Positions 8,774 to 17,848 of a stretch of 64,000 nt of DNA are shown here, in pieces; position 1 is the stretch's first letter; every line of letters begins with the position of its first letter. The notes under the pieces are model-generated. The model saw only the letters and a list, made by a program, of their open reading frames with translations, did not search any database and had not been told where the DNA came from. Source of the stretch: Leucobacter soli (GTDB lineage Bacteria > Actinomycetota > Actinomycetes > Actinomycetales > Microbacteriaceae); assembly GCF_910593785.1 (NCBI RefSeq), contig NZ_CAJVAP010000012.1, positions 28,097-92,096 on the forward strand, read 5' to 3'. Both the position numbers and the translations under genes were made by a program.

Positions 8774-8993
8774 GCCGTCCGGGCCGGGGCCCGGATCCGC
8801 GCACGGATCCGGGCCCGGTCGACATCCCGGCAACCGCCCCTGGGCAGCGGCACAATCATGCGGTCGGAACGGCGCAGCCGGACCCATCGCTGCCGCGATG
8901 CGCACCCCTACGCTCAGGAGAGCCGAGCGGACCCGAGGTCCGAAGCGCCTGCCGCCCGGCGACGCCCAGCACCCCAGAGAAGAGAGAAGCAGC

Positions 8994-9380
8994 ATGGTGA
9001 CGAACAGCGTGGAATGGCTCCCGATCCCCGGCAAGGAGCATCTCGATCTGCCCCTGTCGATGGGAGCGGCCCACGGGAGCCTCCTGGTGATGACCCAGAT
9101 CCCGCAGCAGGAGGACGGCACGCTGAATCTCGGCTCCGCCGAGGAGCAGACCCGCCAGGTGATGCGCAACTTCCAGGTCGAGCTCGAGAAGGCCGGAAGC
9201 AGCCTGTCGCAGGTCCTCACGATCACCATCTACGTCGCCGATGTCGCGGACGCACCCGCCGTCGCGAAGGTCTGGGGCGAGTTCTACCCCGGCCGCGGGC
9301 CCGGGCGCGCCACACTGGGCGTCGCCTTCCCCACGCCGGGGCTCAAGGTCGAGATGACCGCCTTCGCCATCCGCGGATAG
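8994..9380 (+). CDS. RidA/YjgF family protein
   Basis: Small cytoplasmic protein of 128 aa (YjgF/YER057c/UK114 fold), expected as a trimer. Such proteins hydrolyse reactive enamine/imine intermediates or act as specialised deaminases in catabolic operons. Recognisable features are the core HGSLLVMTQIPQQ, QVMRNFQVELEKAGSSLSQV and the C-terminal GLKVEMTAFAIRG. I do not see the canonical arginine of true RidA (usually in a PARs/T motif): the sequence here is GRATLGV, giving Arg two residues before Leu, so activity may differ. A weak AGAG site precedes ATG 8994. The context is amine/aromatic catabolism downstream of a CdaR-type regulator. Confidence 0.85.
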   Translation: MVTNSVEWLPIPGKEHLDLPLSMGAAHGSLLVMTQIPQQEDGTLNLGSAEEQTRQVMRNFQVELEKAGSSLSQVLTITIYVADVADAPAVAKVWGEFYPGRGPGRATLGVAFPTPGLKVEMTAFAIRG

Positions 9381-9385
9381 GCCGG

Positions 9386-9424
9386 GCCGGGCGGGGCTCC
9401 TCCTGAGCGGAGCTCCCGCCGGGC
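9386..9424. terminator. Terminator-like hairpin between convergent genes
   Basis: Imperfect GC-rich inverted repeat (arms near 9386-9400 and 9409-9424, 8-nt loop) in the 54-bp gap where the RidA gene and the oligopeptide ABC operon converge. There is no clear T-run. Confidence 0.5.
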
Positions 9425-9434
9425 ACGCCCGCCC

Positions 9435-11105
9435 TCAGCGCTTCGCGAGCGCCTCCGAGATCGACAGGGTGTTCTCGAGCAGCTCGCGCGTGTAGGGGTG
9501 CTGCGGATCGGCCAGGACCTGCTCGGTGGCGCCGCTCTCGACGATCCTCCCCGACTCCATCACGATGACCCGATCGGCGATCTGCTTCACCAGCGCCAGG
9601 TTGTGAGTGACGAACAGCATCGACACCTCCTGCTCCGCCTGCAGGCGGAGCAGGACCTCGACGACCTGCTTCTGCACGATCACGTCGAGGGCCGAGGTGA
9701 TCTCGTCGCAGATCAGCACCTTCGGGTCGACCACCAGCGCGCGGGCGATCGCCACGCGCTGCCGCTCGCCGCCCGAGAGCTCGTTGGGCATCTGGTCGAG
9801 CACCGAGAGGCGCAGGCCGACCAGCTCCAGTGCCTCCTCGGTGGCGGCGCGCCGCTCCTCGGCACTGCCCGAGCGCACCGTCGCGTAGGCGAAGTCGAGG
9901 GACTGGCCGATCGTGTGCTTCGGGTTGAGCGAGTTGAACGGGCTCTGGAAGATGTACTGCAGCTCGCGCACGTTCCGCCGACTGCGCCGGCGCGCCTTCG
10001 GCTTCAGCGTCTCGGAGCCCCAGCTGACCCGGCCGGAGTAGTTCGGATGCAGACCGATGATCGCGCGCGAGAGCGTGGTCTTCCCGGACCCCGACTCCCC
10101 CACGACGGCGACGCACTCGCCCGGGCGCACCTCGAAATCGAGGTCGTGACCGACGGCGACCGAGCGGTAGCGCAGCTCGAGACCCTCGCCGCGGAGCACC
10201 TCCCTGCCGGGAGCCTCCCCGCCGCGCCCGTCGCCGTCGCGCGCGCCGGGATCCGCGGACGGCAACCCCAGCTCGTCGCGCCAGGTCGACCCGCTGGCGG
10301 CGTCCGGCGCCGCGGCGAGCAGCCGTCGCGTGTACTCGTGCTCCGGCGCGCTGAGCACCTGCCCCACCGGGCCCGACTCGACGATCTCGCCGTCGTTCAT
10401 CACGATGACGTGGTCGGCGATGTCCGCGACCACGGCCAGGTCGTGCGTCACGTACAGGCCGGCGATGCCGTGCTCGCTGCACAGGCGCCGCACGAGCTCG
10501 AGAACACGAGTCTGCGTCTTCACATCGAGGCCGGTGGTGGGCTCGTCGAGGATCAGCACGGGCGGCTTCGCCACGACCGCCATCGCGATGCCGACGCGCT
10601 GCAGCTGACCGCCCGAGAGCTGGTGCGGGAACCGGCGGAGGAAGGGCTCGTCGCTCGGCAGACCGACGTCGTCGAGCGCCAGCTGCACGTACTCGGCCCG
10701 CGTCGCGGCACTCTCGAAGCGGGGATCCCCGGAGGTCCGCAGCACTTCGTCGATCTGCGCACCGATCCGAATCGCGGGGTTCAGCGCCGCGCGGGGATCC
10801 TGCGGCACGTAGGCGACCGTGCGCCCTCGCAGTCGGCGCAGCGACTCGGGGTCCAGCGCCCGCACATCGTGCCCGGCGACGACTATCCGGCCACCGGTGA
10901 TCGTGGCGCCGTGCCGGGCGAAACCGAGCAGCGACATCGCCGACGTGGTCTTGCCCGACCCCGATTCGCCGACCACGCCGAGGATCTCTCCCGCGCGGAT
11001 CGTGAAGCCCACCGAGTCGACGATCCGGCGCCCGTTCCCGTCGAGCTCGATGACGAGATCCTCGACCTCGACCTCGACTCCTGCATCGAGTCCATGCTCC
11101 GACAT
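9435..11105 (-). CDS. Dipeptide/oligopeptide ABC transporter ATPase with two fused ABC domains
   Basis: One 556-aa chain combines the DppD- and DppF-like ATPases. Domain 1 (about residues 12-260) has Walker A GESGSGKTT, signature LSGGQLQRV and Walker B VLILDEPTTGLD. Domain 2 (about 300-550) has GESGSGKTT, LSGGERQRV and VLICDEITSALD. A Gly/Asp-rich linker (GLPSADPGARDGDGRGG) separates them. Both sites look catalytically intact. ATG 11105 shares a base with the stop of the upstream permease. Organisation resembles the GsiA/YejF type of fused ATPase. It powers uptake through the two permeases encoded upstream. Confidence 0.92.
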   Translation of the reverse strand: MSEHGLDAGVEVEVEDLVIELDGNGRRIVDSVGFTIRAGEILGVVGESGSGKTTSAMSLLGFARHGATITGGRIVVAGHDVRALDPESLRRLRGRTVAYVPQDPRAALNPAIRIGAQIDEVLRTSGDPRFESAATRAEYVQLALDDVGLPSDEPFLRRFPHQLSGGQLQRVGIAMAVVAKPPVLILDEPTTGLDVKTQTRVLELVRRLCSEHGIAGLYVTHDLAVVADIADHVIVMNDGEIVESGPVGQVLSAPEHEYTRRLLAAAPDAASGSTWRDELGLPSADPGARDGDGRGGEAPGREVLRGEGLELRYRSVAVGHDLDFEVRPGECVAVVGESGSGKTTLSRAIIGLHPNYSGRVSWGSETLKPKARRRSRRNVRELQYIFQSPFNSLNPKHTIGQSLDFAYATVRSGSAEERRAATEEALELVGLRLSVLDQMPNELSGGERQRVAIARALVVDPKVLICDEITSALDVIVQKQVVEVLLRLQAEQEVSMLFVTHNLALVKQIADRVIVMESGRIVESGATEQVLADPQHPYTRELLENTLSISEALAKR

Positions 11106-11977
11106 CAGGCCTTCTTCCTTCCGATCAGGCGGCTGAAGCCGTCGGTGATGAGGTTGGTGCCGATCGCGAACGCGGCGATCAGCAGCAGCGGCACGACGGC
11201 GCCCCACGGCTGCATGGCGAGGTAGGACTTGTTCTCGTTGACCATCAGCCCCCAGTCGGCCATCGGCGCGGAGACGCCGAAGCCGAGCACGCTGATGCTC
11301 GCGAGCGCCGCGACCGACCAGACGATCCGCAGGCCGAACTCGACCGCGAGCGTCGGCACGATGTTCGGCAGCACCTGGGTGCGCACCACGCGCCAGGTCG
11401 ACGCGCCGAGCGCCTCCGCGTACTCGACGAACTCCCGCTCGGCGACCTCGAGCGCGACCGCCCGGGTGACGCGGAGGATCTGCGGGCTGTGACTGATTCC
11501 CACGACCACGACGAGCAACCAGAGGTCGTGCCCGAAGATCGTGACGATCAAGAGGGTGAACACGATGTGCGGGAACGACATCATGACGTCGGTGGCGCGC
11601 ATGAGGATCTCGTCGAACCAGCCGCGCCGGTAGGCGGCGAGCAGGCCGAGCGGCACACCGATGCACATGCCGAGGAACGCGGCGAGCACCGACATGATCA
11701 CGACGGTGCGGCCGCCGTGGAGCACCCGCGAGAGCACGTCGTAGCCGGAGACGTCGGTGCCGAGCGGCGTCTCCGCGCTCGGCGGGCTGAAGGGCGCGGC
11801 GACATAGGTGCCGTAGTCGTGCGGCGCGATGAAGGGGCCGACGAAGGCCAGCAGGACGACGAGGAGCACCAGGATCGCACCGATGAGGATCCGCACATCG
11901 CCCAGGGCGCGGCGCAGGATCGGCGTCGTCCCGCGGCGCCGGCCCGACCCGGTGAGGGCCATCTGTACCGTGGTCAT
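11105..11977 (-). CDS. ABC transporter permease, DppC-like
   Basis: Second channel subunit of the oligopeptide-type importer, 290 aa. After a basic leader (GSGRRRGTTPILRRALG) comes a first membrane helix (ILIGAILVLLVVLLAFVG), then the DppC/OppC signature region PLGTDVSGYDVLSRVLHGGR. Roughly five more helices follow, and the ATPase-docking loop EYAEALGASTWRVVRTQVLP. ATG 11977 overlaps the stop of the DppB-like gene (ATGA), which rules out the long upstream extension of this frame. Confidence 0.9.
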   Translation of the reverse strand: MTTVQMALTGSGRRRGTTPILRRALGDVRILIGAILVLLVVLLAFVGPFIAPHDYGTYVAAPFSPPSAETPLGTDVSGYDVLSRVLHGGRTVVIMSVLAAFLGMCIGVPLGLLAAYRRGWFDEILMRATDVMMSFPHIVFTLLIVTIFGHDLWLLVVVVGISHSPQILRVTRAVALEVAEREFVEYAEALGASTWRVVRTQVLPNIVPTLAVEFGLRIVWSVAALASISVLGFGVSAPMADWGLMVNENKSYLAMQPWGAVVPLLLIAAFAIGTNLITDGFSRLIGRKKA

Positions 11978-12987
11978 TTCGTCCTCAGTTTCGGGGTCGC
12001 GAGCACCGTGAAGATGTCGGCGAGCAGGTTGAACAGGATGATCCCGGCCGAGAAGATCAGCACGATGGCCTGGATCGTCGGGATGTCGCGGCGCTCCACC
12101 CCCTGCGTCAGCGCCGAGCCGAGCCCCGGATAGTTGAAGAGGTACTCGATGATCACGGTGCCGCCGAGCAGGAAGGCGAAGGAGAGCGCGATCGCCTGGA
12201 TACCGGGGATGATCGCGTTGCGGAGAGCGTGCCGGAAGATCACGAGCCGCCGCGGCAGTCCCTTCACCTCGGCCATGAGCACGTACTCCGAGTCGAGCAC
12301 TTCGAGCATCGAGGCGCGCATCTGGCGCGAGGTGTAGGGCAGCAGCGCGATGACGAGCGTGAGCACCGGGAGGATGAGCAGGACCGGGTCGGCGAACGGC
12401 CCGGCGCCCGGCGCGATGGGCGACGTGGCAGGCAGGACGTGGAAGAGTCCGAGCGAGAGCAGCAGGATCAGGAGGATCCCGATCACGAACTCGGGCAGGC
12501 TCGCGATGATCACCGAGATGATGTTCACGAAGCCGTCCATGAAGCCCTTCGGCTTCACCGCTGCCAGCACGCCCATGATGAAGGCGAGGGGCAGTCCGAT
12601 CACGGCCGCGCAGATCATCAGGGTGAAGGTGTTCGATGCGCGGAACGCGATCGTCGGGCCGATCGCGTCGCCCGAGGTGAGCGAGTTGCCGAGGTCGCCG
12701 CTGAGCACCCCGCCGATCCAGTTCGCGTACTGCTGCCAGATCGGCAGGTTCAGCCCCATCTGCTCGCGCAGGATCTCGACTTGACCCGGCCGCGCGTCGG
12801 CGCCGAGCACGACCGCCGCGGCGTCGCCCGGCAGCACCATCGTGACCAGGAAGATGAGGAGCGACACGATGAACATGATGAGCAGGCTGACGAGCAGCCG
12901 CCCCCCGATCCACCGGTACCGCTTCAGGAACTCCTTCGTTCCGCCTCCGCCGCTGCCGCGGGAGAGGGTGAGCGCCTCTGTAGACAT
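11974..12987 (-). CDS. ABC transporter permease, DppB-like
   Basis: First channel subunit of the importer, 337 aa. The N-terminal membrane helix (LLVSLLIMFIVSLLIFLVTM) runs into LPGDAAAVVLG, the DppB/OppB hallmark after helix 1. Further helices follow, with the docking loop VLMAEVKGLPRRLVIFRHAL and a C-terminal LFNLLADIFTVLATPKLR. ATG 12987 has GGAAGGAAGG upstream. A very stable hairpin separates it from the binding-protein gene, probably lowering permease expression relative to the receptor. Confidence 0.9.
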   Translation of the reverse strand: MSTEALTLSRGSGGGGTKEFLKRYRWIGGRLLVSLLIMFIVSLLIFLVTMVLPGDAAAVVLGADARPGQVEILREQMGLNLPIWQQYANWIGGVLSGDLGNSLTSGDAIGPTIAFRASNTFTLMICAAVIGLPLAFIMGVLAAVKPKGFMDGFVNIISVIIASLPEFVIGILLILLLSLGLFHVLPATSPIAPGAGPFADPVLLILPVLTLVIALLPYTSRQMRASMLEVLDSEYVLMAEVKGLPRRLVIFRHALRNAIIPGIQAIALSFAFLLGGTVIIEYLFNYPGLGSALTQGVERRDIPTIQAIVLIFSAGIILFNLLADIFTVLATPKLRTK

Positions 12988-13005
12988 GTCTGCCTTCCTT
13001 CCGGG

Positions 13006-13054
13006 GAACGGCGGTGCGCGCCGGGCTGCTCAGGCCCGGCGCGCACCGCCGTTC
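13006..13054. repeat. 21-bp perfect inverted repeat between binding-protein and permease genes
   Basis: Arms 13006-13026 and 13034-13054 are perfectly complementary with a 7-nt loop (TGCTCAG). The element lies between the binding-protein stop (13081) and the DppB-like start (12987), inside the operon. It has no T-run. It most likely acts as a 3' mRNA-stabilising or partial termination element that makes the receptor more abundant than the membrane parts. Confidence 0.75.
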
Positions 13055-13080
13055 CGCCTATCGCCGAGCGTTCGGATCGC

Positions 13081-14661
13081 TCACTCGGCGAATGCGAGCG
13101 AGTTGAACGAGCGGTTGATGCCGAGGCCCGACGCGTCCTCCTCGATCATGCCGACGACCTTCTCGTTGTAGCCGTACACGGTGTTGGTGTAGACGGGAAC
13201 GATGAAGCCGCCGCGCTCGAACTGGATCTCCTGCAGCCGCTTGACTGCCGCGGCCTGCTCGTCCGGATCCATGGTAAGCGACGCCTGCTCGAAGGCCTCG
13301 TTGAACTCGTCGTCCGAGAAGCCGGTCATGTTGAATCCGGGCTCCGGCCCGTCCGCGAGAGCCGCCATCGGCAGGACGTGGGTGAGGGGGAAGCCCTCCG
13401 CACTGAAATCCCACTTGTCGCCCGGGTTGTCGGCCCAGTACTCGCCCGGCTGCAGCACGTCGACCCGGAGGTCGACGCCGATCTCCTTGGCGTTCTCGGC
13501 CATGACCTTGGCGAGCGGTTCGTAGCTCGCCGTGACCGTCAGAGGGATGGTGCCGGCCGTGGTGAGGCCCGACTTCTCGGCGAGCTCCTTCGCCTTGGTC
13601 AGGTCCTGGGAGCGCTGCAGGCTCGTGTCGAGGTTCGGATCGAACGCGCCGTAGATGTCGGAGGCGACGCGGCCGCGGCCTCCGTAGACCGCGTCGAGCA
13701 CCTGCTGGCGGTCGATCGCGTAGCGCATGGCCTGGCGCGCGTCGACGTTCGAGAACGGGCCGTCGCCGTTGACCTTCATCGTCAGCGGGAAGATGTAGCT
13801 GGTCGGGGCATCGGTGGTGAGGTAGCCGGTGCCCGCTTCGACGCGGGCGGCCTGGATCGGCGGGATCTTGGCGGCGTCGAGCTGGCCGGAGAGCAGCGCG
13901 TTGATGCGGGTGTCGTCGTCGACGATGCCGTGGATCTCGAGCTCGTCGAACGACGCCACCTGGCCGTGGTAGTTGTCGAAGCGCTCGAACTGGACCAGGC
14001 CGTTCTTGTCGTACGCGACCAGCTTGAACGGGCCGGTCGAGACCGGGTTCTCCAGGTCGAAGTCGACGGGGACCAGGCCCATGATGCCGCCGTCCGCGAT
14101 GTTCAGGTCGAACCAGCTCATCGGGGATTTGAGGGTGAGCTCGACCGTGTTCGCGTCGAGCGCCTTCATGGTCTTGATCTGCGTGAACTGGCTGCGCGCG
14201 GTGGCGCCCAGCTCGGGATCGAGGATGCGCTCGATCGAGAAGATCACGTCGTCGGCGTCGAGGGTCTTGCCGTGGTGGAACTCGACCCCTTCCTTGATGC
14301 GCAGCGTCCAGACGTCGCCGGTCTCGTTCGGGGTCAGCTCCTCGGCCAGTACGTTCGTGATGCTGCCCGAGTTGCCGATGATGTTGATCTGCTCGTAGAA
14401 CGAGGCGCAGATGAACGAGTTCATGCGGTCGCCGAACGACTTGTGCGGATCGAGCAGGGCCGCGGCGTCGCCGCCCTCGGTGCCGATGCGGAAGAGCCCG
14501 CCCGCGACGGCGGCACCGCCGCCGGCACCGCCCGAGGCGGCCGGCGCGCCGGTCGCGCAGCTTGCGAGGGTCAGTGCGCCGCCGACACCGGCGAGGCCGA
14601 GAAAGGCGCGGCGCTGCAGCTCGGCGCTGCGGAGTTCGCGAAGGATATTGCGAGTAGTCAT
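13081..14661 (-). CDS. Extracellular solute-binding protein family 5, oligopeptide-type importer
   Basis: Lipid-anchored receptor of 526 aa (SBP_bac_5/DppA-OppA family). The signal region contains RRAFLGLAGVGGALTLASC, a twin-arginine-like pair followed by a lipobox LASC, then a Gly/Ala-rich spacer. The mature part shows family features such as WTLRIKEGVEFHHGKTLDAD and the repeated ligand-pocket lobes. I chose ATG 14661 over GTG 14685 because an AGGA site precedes it. It is the first gene of the Dpp-like operon. The ligand could be a peptide, nickel chelate, glycoside or an aromatic conjugate; the neighbouring catabolic genes make the last worth testing. Confidence 0.9.
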   Translation of the reverse strand: MTTRNILRELRSAELQRRAFLGLAGVGGALTLASCATGAPAASGGAGGGAAVAGGLFRIGTEGGDAAALLDPHKSFGDRMNSFICASFYEQINIIGNSGSITNVLAEELTPNETGDVWTLRIKEGVEFHHGKTLDADDVIFSIERILDPELGATARSQFTQIKTMKALDANTVELTLKSPMSWFDLNIADGGIMGLVPVDFDLENPVSTGPFKLVAYDKNGLVQFERFDNYHGQVASFDELEIHGIVDDDTRINALLSGQLDAAKIPPIQAARVEAGTGYLTTDAPTSYIFPLTMKVNGDGPFSNVDARQAMRYAIDRQQVLDAVYGGRGRVASDIYGAFDPNLDTSLQRSQDLTKAKELAEKSGLTTAGTIPLTVTASYEPLAKVMAENAKEIGVDLRVDVLQPGEYWADNPGDKWDFSAEGFPLTHVLPMAALADGPEPGFNMTGFSDDEFNEAFEQASLTMDPDEQAAAVKRLQEIQFERGGFIVPVYTNTVYGYNEKVVGMIEEDASGLGINRSFNSLAFAE

Positions 14662-14869
14662 GGTTCCTGAAACTTCCTTGTTCACGGACTGGTGGATCGA
14701 GCGGATCGGCCGCTACGCCGTCGGGTTCGGCGGCGGGCGCCCGCCTGAGTGCTGTTGTATTCTGCCGAGCCGGGTCTCGGACGGTCTTTGGTCCGTCGCA
14801 CAGTGAATCCGGTTCTTTCTGGTCGGCGGTCGGGTGAGCAGGCCTCTGCGTCCGGCTGCCGGGTCGCGA

Positions 14870-16204
14870 TTACGGGATGGAGGGCACGACCTCCTCCTGC
14901 GGGACGCTGTAGCGGGCGCGGAGCAGGCTCTCGGCGCCGTACTCCAGGCTGTCGGTCCGCGTGTTCGCGGTGATGATGTCGCGGAGGTACCGCTGGAGAC
15001 GCGCCTCGCCGGCGAGCTGCGTGGTGCCGGCGGTCTTCACGAGCGACTGCACGGCGTCCCAGACGAGCTGCTGCGCGACGAAGTGGGTATAGCTGAGGCG
15101 CGAGGTGCGCTCGGCCGTGAACGGCTGGACGCCGGTCGCGGATTCCTCCGCGTAGATCTCGTACAGGCGGGCGGCGTGCTGCACGCTGCCCGCCGCCGCG
15201 TCGATCTGTGCCTGGGCGATACCGTAGGTGCGGCGCCAGTCCTCGTGCTCGATGCGCTTCGAACCGTCTGCGGCGTACGGCGCCTTCGATCCGAAGATCA
15301 CCCGCTCGTACTCGTCGAGCGCGGCGTAGCCGAGGCCGATGCAGACGGCGGCCACCTCGCCCTCGGCGAAGGCGCCGAAGGTGCCAGCGTAGACCGTGTT
15401 GCCGTGCAGCTCGCTGCCGACCGTGGGGCCCTCCCAGTCGCGCATCCAGTTGCACGGAACGACCATGTGCTCGGGCACGAACGCGTCCGCGATCCGGATC
15501 GAGTTCGAACCGCTGCCCCGCATGCCGAGCACCTGGCCCCAGTCGCCGATGATCTCGTAGTCGTCTCGGGGGACGACGAGCCAGGCCGACTCGCCCGTCT
15601 CCGGCAGCACGGCCGTCGGGTGGAAGTGCGTCGAGTAGGGTGCGCCGGAGCAGTAGCGCCAGAAGCCCGAGATCCGGTACCCGCCGTCGACCGGGGTCAC
15701 TCGCACGTCGCTGCCACCGCTGCTGGAGCCCGGCGCGAGGAAGTAGTCGCCGACGCCGAAGATCTCGCGCTGCGCGCGCTCGGGCCAGTAGGAGCCGATC
15801 TGCAGGTTATGGCCCGCTCCCAGCGACACGCACCAGGCGGTCGACGGGCAGCCCCGGGCGATCTCGGAGATCAGGCGGAAGTATCCCGGGATCCCGATCT
15901 CCTCGCCCCCGAAGCGCCGCGGGCGCAGCGCGCGGTAGATCCCGCGCTCCGCGAAGAACTCGTGCACCTCCGGGCTGTACGTCGCCTCCGCCTCGGTGCG
16001 CGCCTGGTTGGCGCGCAGCGTAGGGCGGATCTCGCGGGCGCTCCGCAGCAGGCCGTCGATCCGCTCGCGCAGTTCGGGGTCAGCCTCGGTCGACGGGCCG
16101 AGGCTGCTCGGACCGCTCAGCCCGAAGTCGCTCGTGTCGGCCGGCGGGAAGAGGATCGCCGTCTCCCGCCGTGTGGAGCTCTTGAGAAATTCACCGCGCG
16201 ACAT
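14870..16204 (-). CDS. Group D flavin-dependent monooxygenase (acyl-CoA dehydrogenase fold), paralog 1
   Basis: Two-component-type oxygenase of 444 aa that would use reduced flavin from a separate reductase to hydroxylate an aromatic substrate. The fold is acyl-CoA-dehydrogenase-like: helical N-domain with EIARGCPSTAWCVSLGAGH (about residue 125), beta-domain with SGFWRYCSGAPYSTHF and GMRGSGSNSI, helical C-domain with the conserved DIITANTRTDSLEYG. HsaA, HpaB/C2-type phenol hydroxylases and DszC share this architecture. ATG 16204 is preceded by AGGAAGG; the upstream in-frame start is unsupported. It diverges from paralog 2; a flavin reductase candidate lies at 37768-39135. Confidence 0.85.
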   Translation of the reverse strand: MSRGEFLKSSTRRETAILFPPADTSDFGLSGPSSLGPSTEADPELRERIDGLLRSAREIRPTLRANQARTEAEATYSPEVHEFFAERGIYRALRPRRFGGEEIGIPGYFRLISEIARGCPSTAWCVSLGAGHNLQIGSYWPERAQREIFGVGDYFLAPGSSSGGSDVRVTPVDGGYRISGFWRYCSGAPYSTHFHPTAVLPETGESAWLVVPRDDYEIIGDWGQVLGMRGSGSNSIRIADAFVPEHMVVPCNWMRDWEGPTVGSELHGNTVYAGTFGAFAEGEVAAVCIGLGYAALDEYERVIFGSKAPYAADGSKRIEHEDWRRTYGIAQAQIDAAAGSVQHAARLYEIYAEESATGVQPFTAERTSRLSYTHFVAQQLVWDAVQSLVKTAGTTQLAGEARLQRYLRDIITANTRTDSLEYGAESLLRARYSVPQEEVVPSIP

Positions 16205-16458
16205 GCGTGTGCCAGCCTTCCTGAGAGGGGGTCGATGCGTCTCCCCCGGGCGACGAGCACCGCCCGCCATCGGAGACGACTCGAGGACAAGAGCCAGCTT
16301 GGCCGACGGGAGTCGGCCGCCGATGTTTCCGCGAGACAGATATTCGGCGGAGTCATGTGCCGCCGACCAATCGGCCCGCCCGCCCGCGATTCCTAGGCTT
16401 GGCCCTGGATCTCTCGACCCGCGTCGAGCCGACTACTCGAACACAGGAGTGAAGAACG

Positions 16459-17763
16459 ATGACCAGAGACGTGCAGACCCCGCCGGGCACCGCGCTGATG
16501 GACGGGCAGCGTCTGGGGGCGTTCGCCCCGGGGCCCCGGGGCGCCGAGTTCGATTCGGCTCGCCTCTACGTGACGAACGATGCGGATGCGGCCGAACTGC
16601 AGCACCTCCTGGACGTCGCCCGGGAGCTGCGCCCTGTCCTGCGCGAGCGGCAGCAGGCGACCGAGGATGCGGGGCGCTACGCGCCCGACATCCATGAGCG
16701 CTTCTGGGAGGAGGGCTTCTACCGCATCCTCCAGCCGCGCGCGCTGGGCGGACTCGAACTCGGCGTCGCCGCCTTCTTCCGCGTCGTCAGCGAGATCGCC
16801 CGGGGCTGCCCATCGACCGGCTGGTGCCTGTGCCTCGGCGCCGGGCACGCCCTGCAGATCGCCTCGTACTACGGCGAGGAGGCGCAGGCCGAGGTCTTCG
16901 GCGCCCGCGGGCAGGTCGTCGCCGCATCGAGCGGCGGCGGGCAGAACATGACGCTTGTGCGCGAGGCCGGCGGTTACCGTCTCTCGGGCACCTGGCGCTA
17001 CTGCTCGGGCTCGCCGTACTCGACGCACTTCCTGCCGCTCGTCCCGAACCCCGCGGGCGGTGACGCGCACTGGCTGATCCTCGACCGCGGCCAGTTCGAG
17101 GTGCTCGACGACTGGGGCGACGTCATCGGCATGCGCGGCAGCGGCTCGAACTCGATCCGCGTCGAGGGAGCCTTCGTGCCCGACCGCCTCATCATCGAGC
17201 AGAGCTTCAACCTCTTCCACTCGGGCGACACCCCCGGCAGCGCGCTGCACGGCAATCCCGAGTACGGCGGCGTCTTCCGCGGCTTCGCGGAGGGCGAGAT
17301 CGCCGCCGTGGCGGTGGGCCTCGGCTATGCCGCGGTCGACGAGCTGGTGGCGCATGCCGCAACGAAGAAGCTGCGCGGCACCGGAGAGCCGAAGGCGCAG
17401 CACATCGACTTCCAGCGCGCGACCGGCCTCGCCTTCGCGACCGCGGACTCGGCCGCCGCGCTCTCCACTTCCGGGGGTCGGCTCTATCGCGACAACGCCC
17501 GCCGCTCGGTCGAAGGGGCCGAGCCCTTCACCACCGACAAGGCGCTGCGCATAGCGAGCGTGTACTTCACGGCCGAGCGTCTCGTCTGGGAGACGCTCGA
17601 CCAGGTGATGCGCGCCACCGGGTCGAGCGAGATGATGCGCGGCAAGCGCATGGAGCGCTACGCGCGGGACGCCGTCACCATCCGGTCGCGCACCGACCAG
17701 CTCGAATTCGACGCGAGCTCGGTGGGCGCCGCCTACCTGCTCGCGGAGCAGCCGGAGGCCTGA
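16459..17763 (+). CDS. Group D flavin-dependent monooxygenase, paralog 2
   Basis: 434-aa relative of the divergent gene. The diagnostic segments are EIARGCPSTGWCLCLGAGH, SGTWRYCSGSPYSTHF, GMRGSGSNSIRVEGAFVPD and the C-terminal RDAVTIRSRTDQLEFD. It is shorter than paralogs 1 and 3 at the N-terminus and carries SPY in place of APY. AGGAGTGAAGAACG precedes the ATG. The gene stands alone on the plus strand and ends at a strong bidirectional terminator. The substrate is unknown; a two-component phenol, aniline or related aromatic hydroxylation is the family expectation. Confidence 0.85.
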   Translation: MTRDVQTPPGTALMDGQRLGAFAPGPRGAEFDSARLYVTNDADAAELQHLLDVARELRPVLRERQQATEDAGRYAPDIHERFWEEGFYRILQPRALGGLELGVAAFFRVVSEIARGCPSTGWCLCLGAGHALQIASYYGEEAQAEVFGARGQVVAASSGGGQNMTLVREAGGYRLSGTWRYCSGSPYSTHFLPLVPNPAGGDAHWLILDRGQFEVLDDWGDVIGMRGSGSNSIRVEGAFVPDRLIIEQSFNLFHSGDTPGSALHGNPEYGGVFRGFAEGEIAAVAVGLGYAAVDELVAHAATKKLRGTGEPKAQHIDFQRATGLAFATADSAAALSTSGGRLYRDNARRSVEGAEPFTTDKALRIASVYFTAERLVWETLDQVMRATGSSEMMRGKRMERYARDAVTIRSRTDQLEFDASSVGAAYLLAEQPEA

Positions 17764-17792
17764 CGCGCCGTACCGGTGCTCCCCGGGCGAGC

Positions 17793-17834
17793 GGAAGAAC
17801 CCGAGCAGTCTGCGCAGACCGCTCGGGTTCTTCC
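17793..17834. terminator. Bidirectional terminator between convergent genes
   Basis: A 14-bp perfect stem (GGAAGAACCCGAGC pairing with GCTCGGGTTCTTCC) encloses a self-complementary GTCTGCGCAGAC. It lies in the 85-bp gap between paralog 2 and the convergent dehydrogenase gene. Confidence 0.8.
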
Positions 17835-17848
17835 GACGACGTCGGCGA

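Noticed and set aside
12229..14670. Long plus-strand frame over the oligopeptide ABC genes
   Set aside because: Mirror of the permease and binding-protein genes, with Asp/Glu/Arg/His-rich composition and no recognisable fold.
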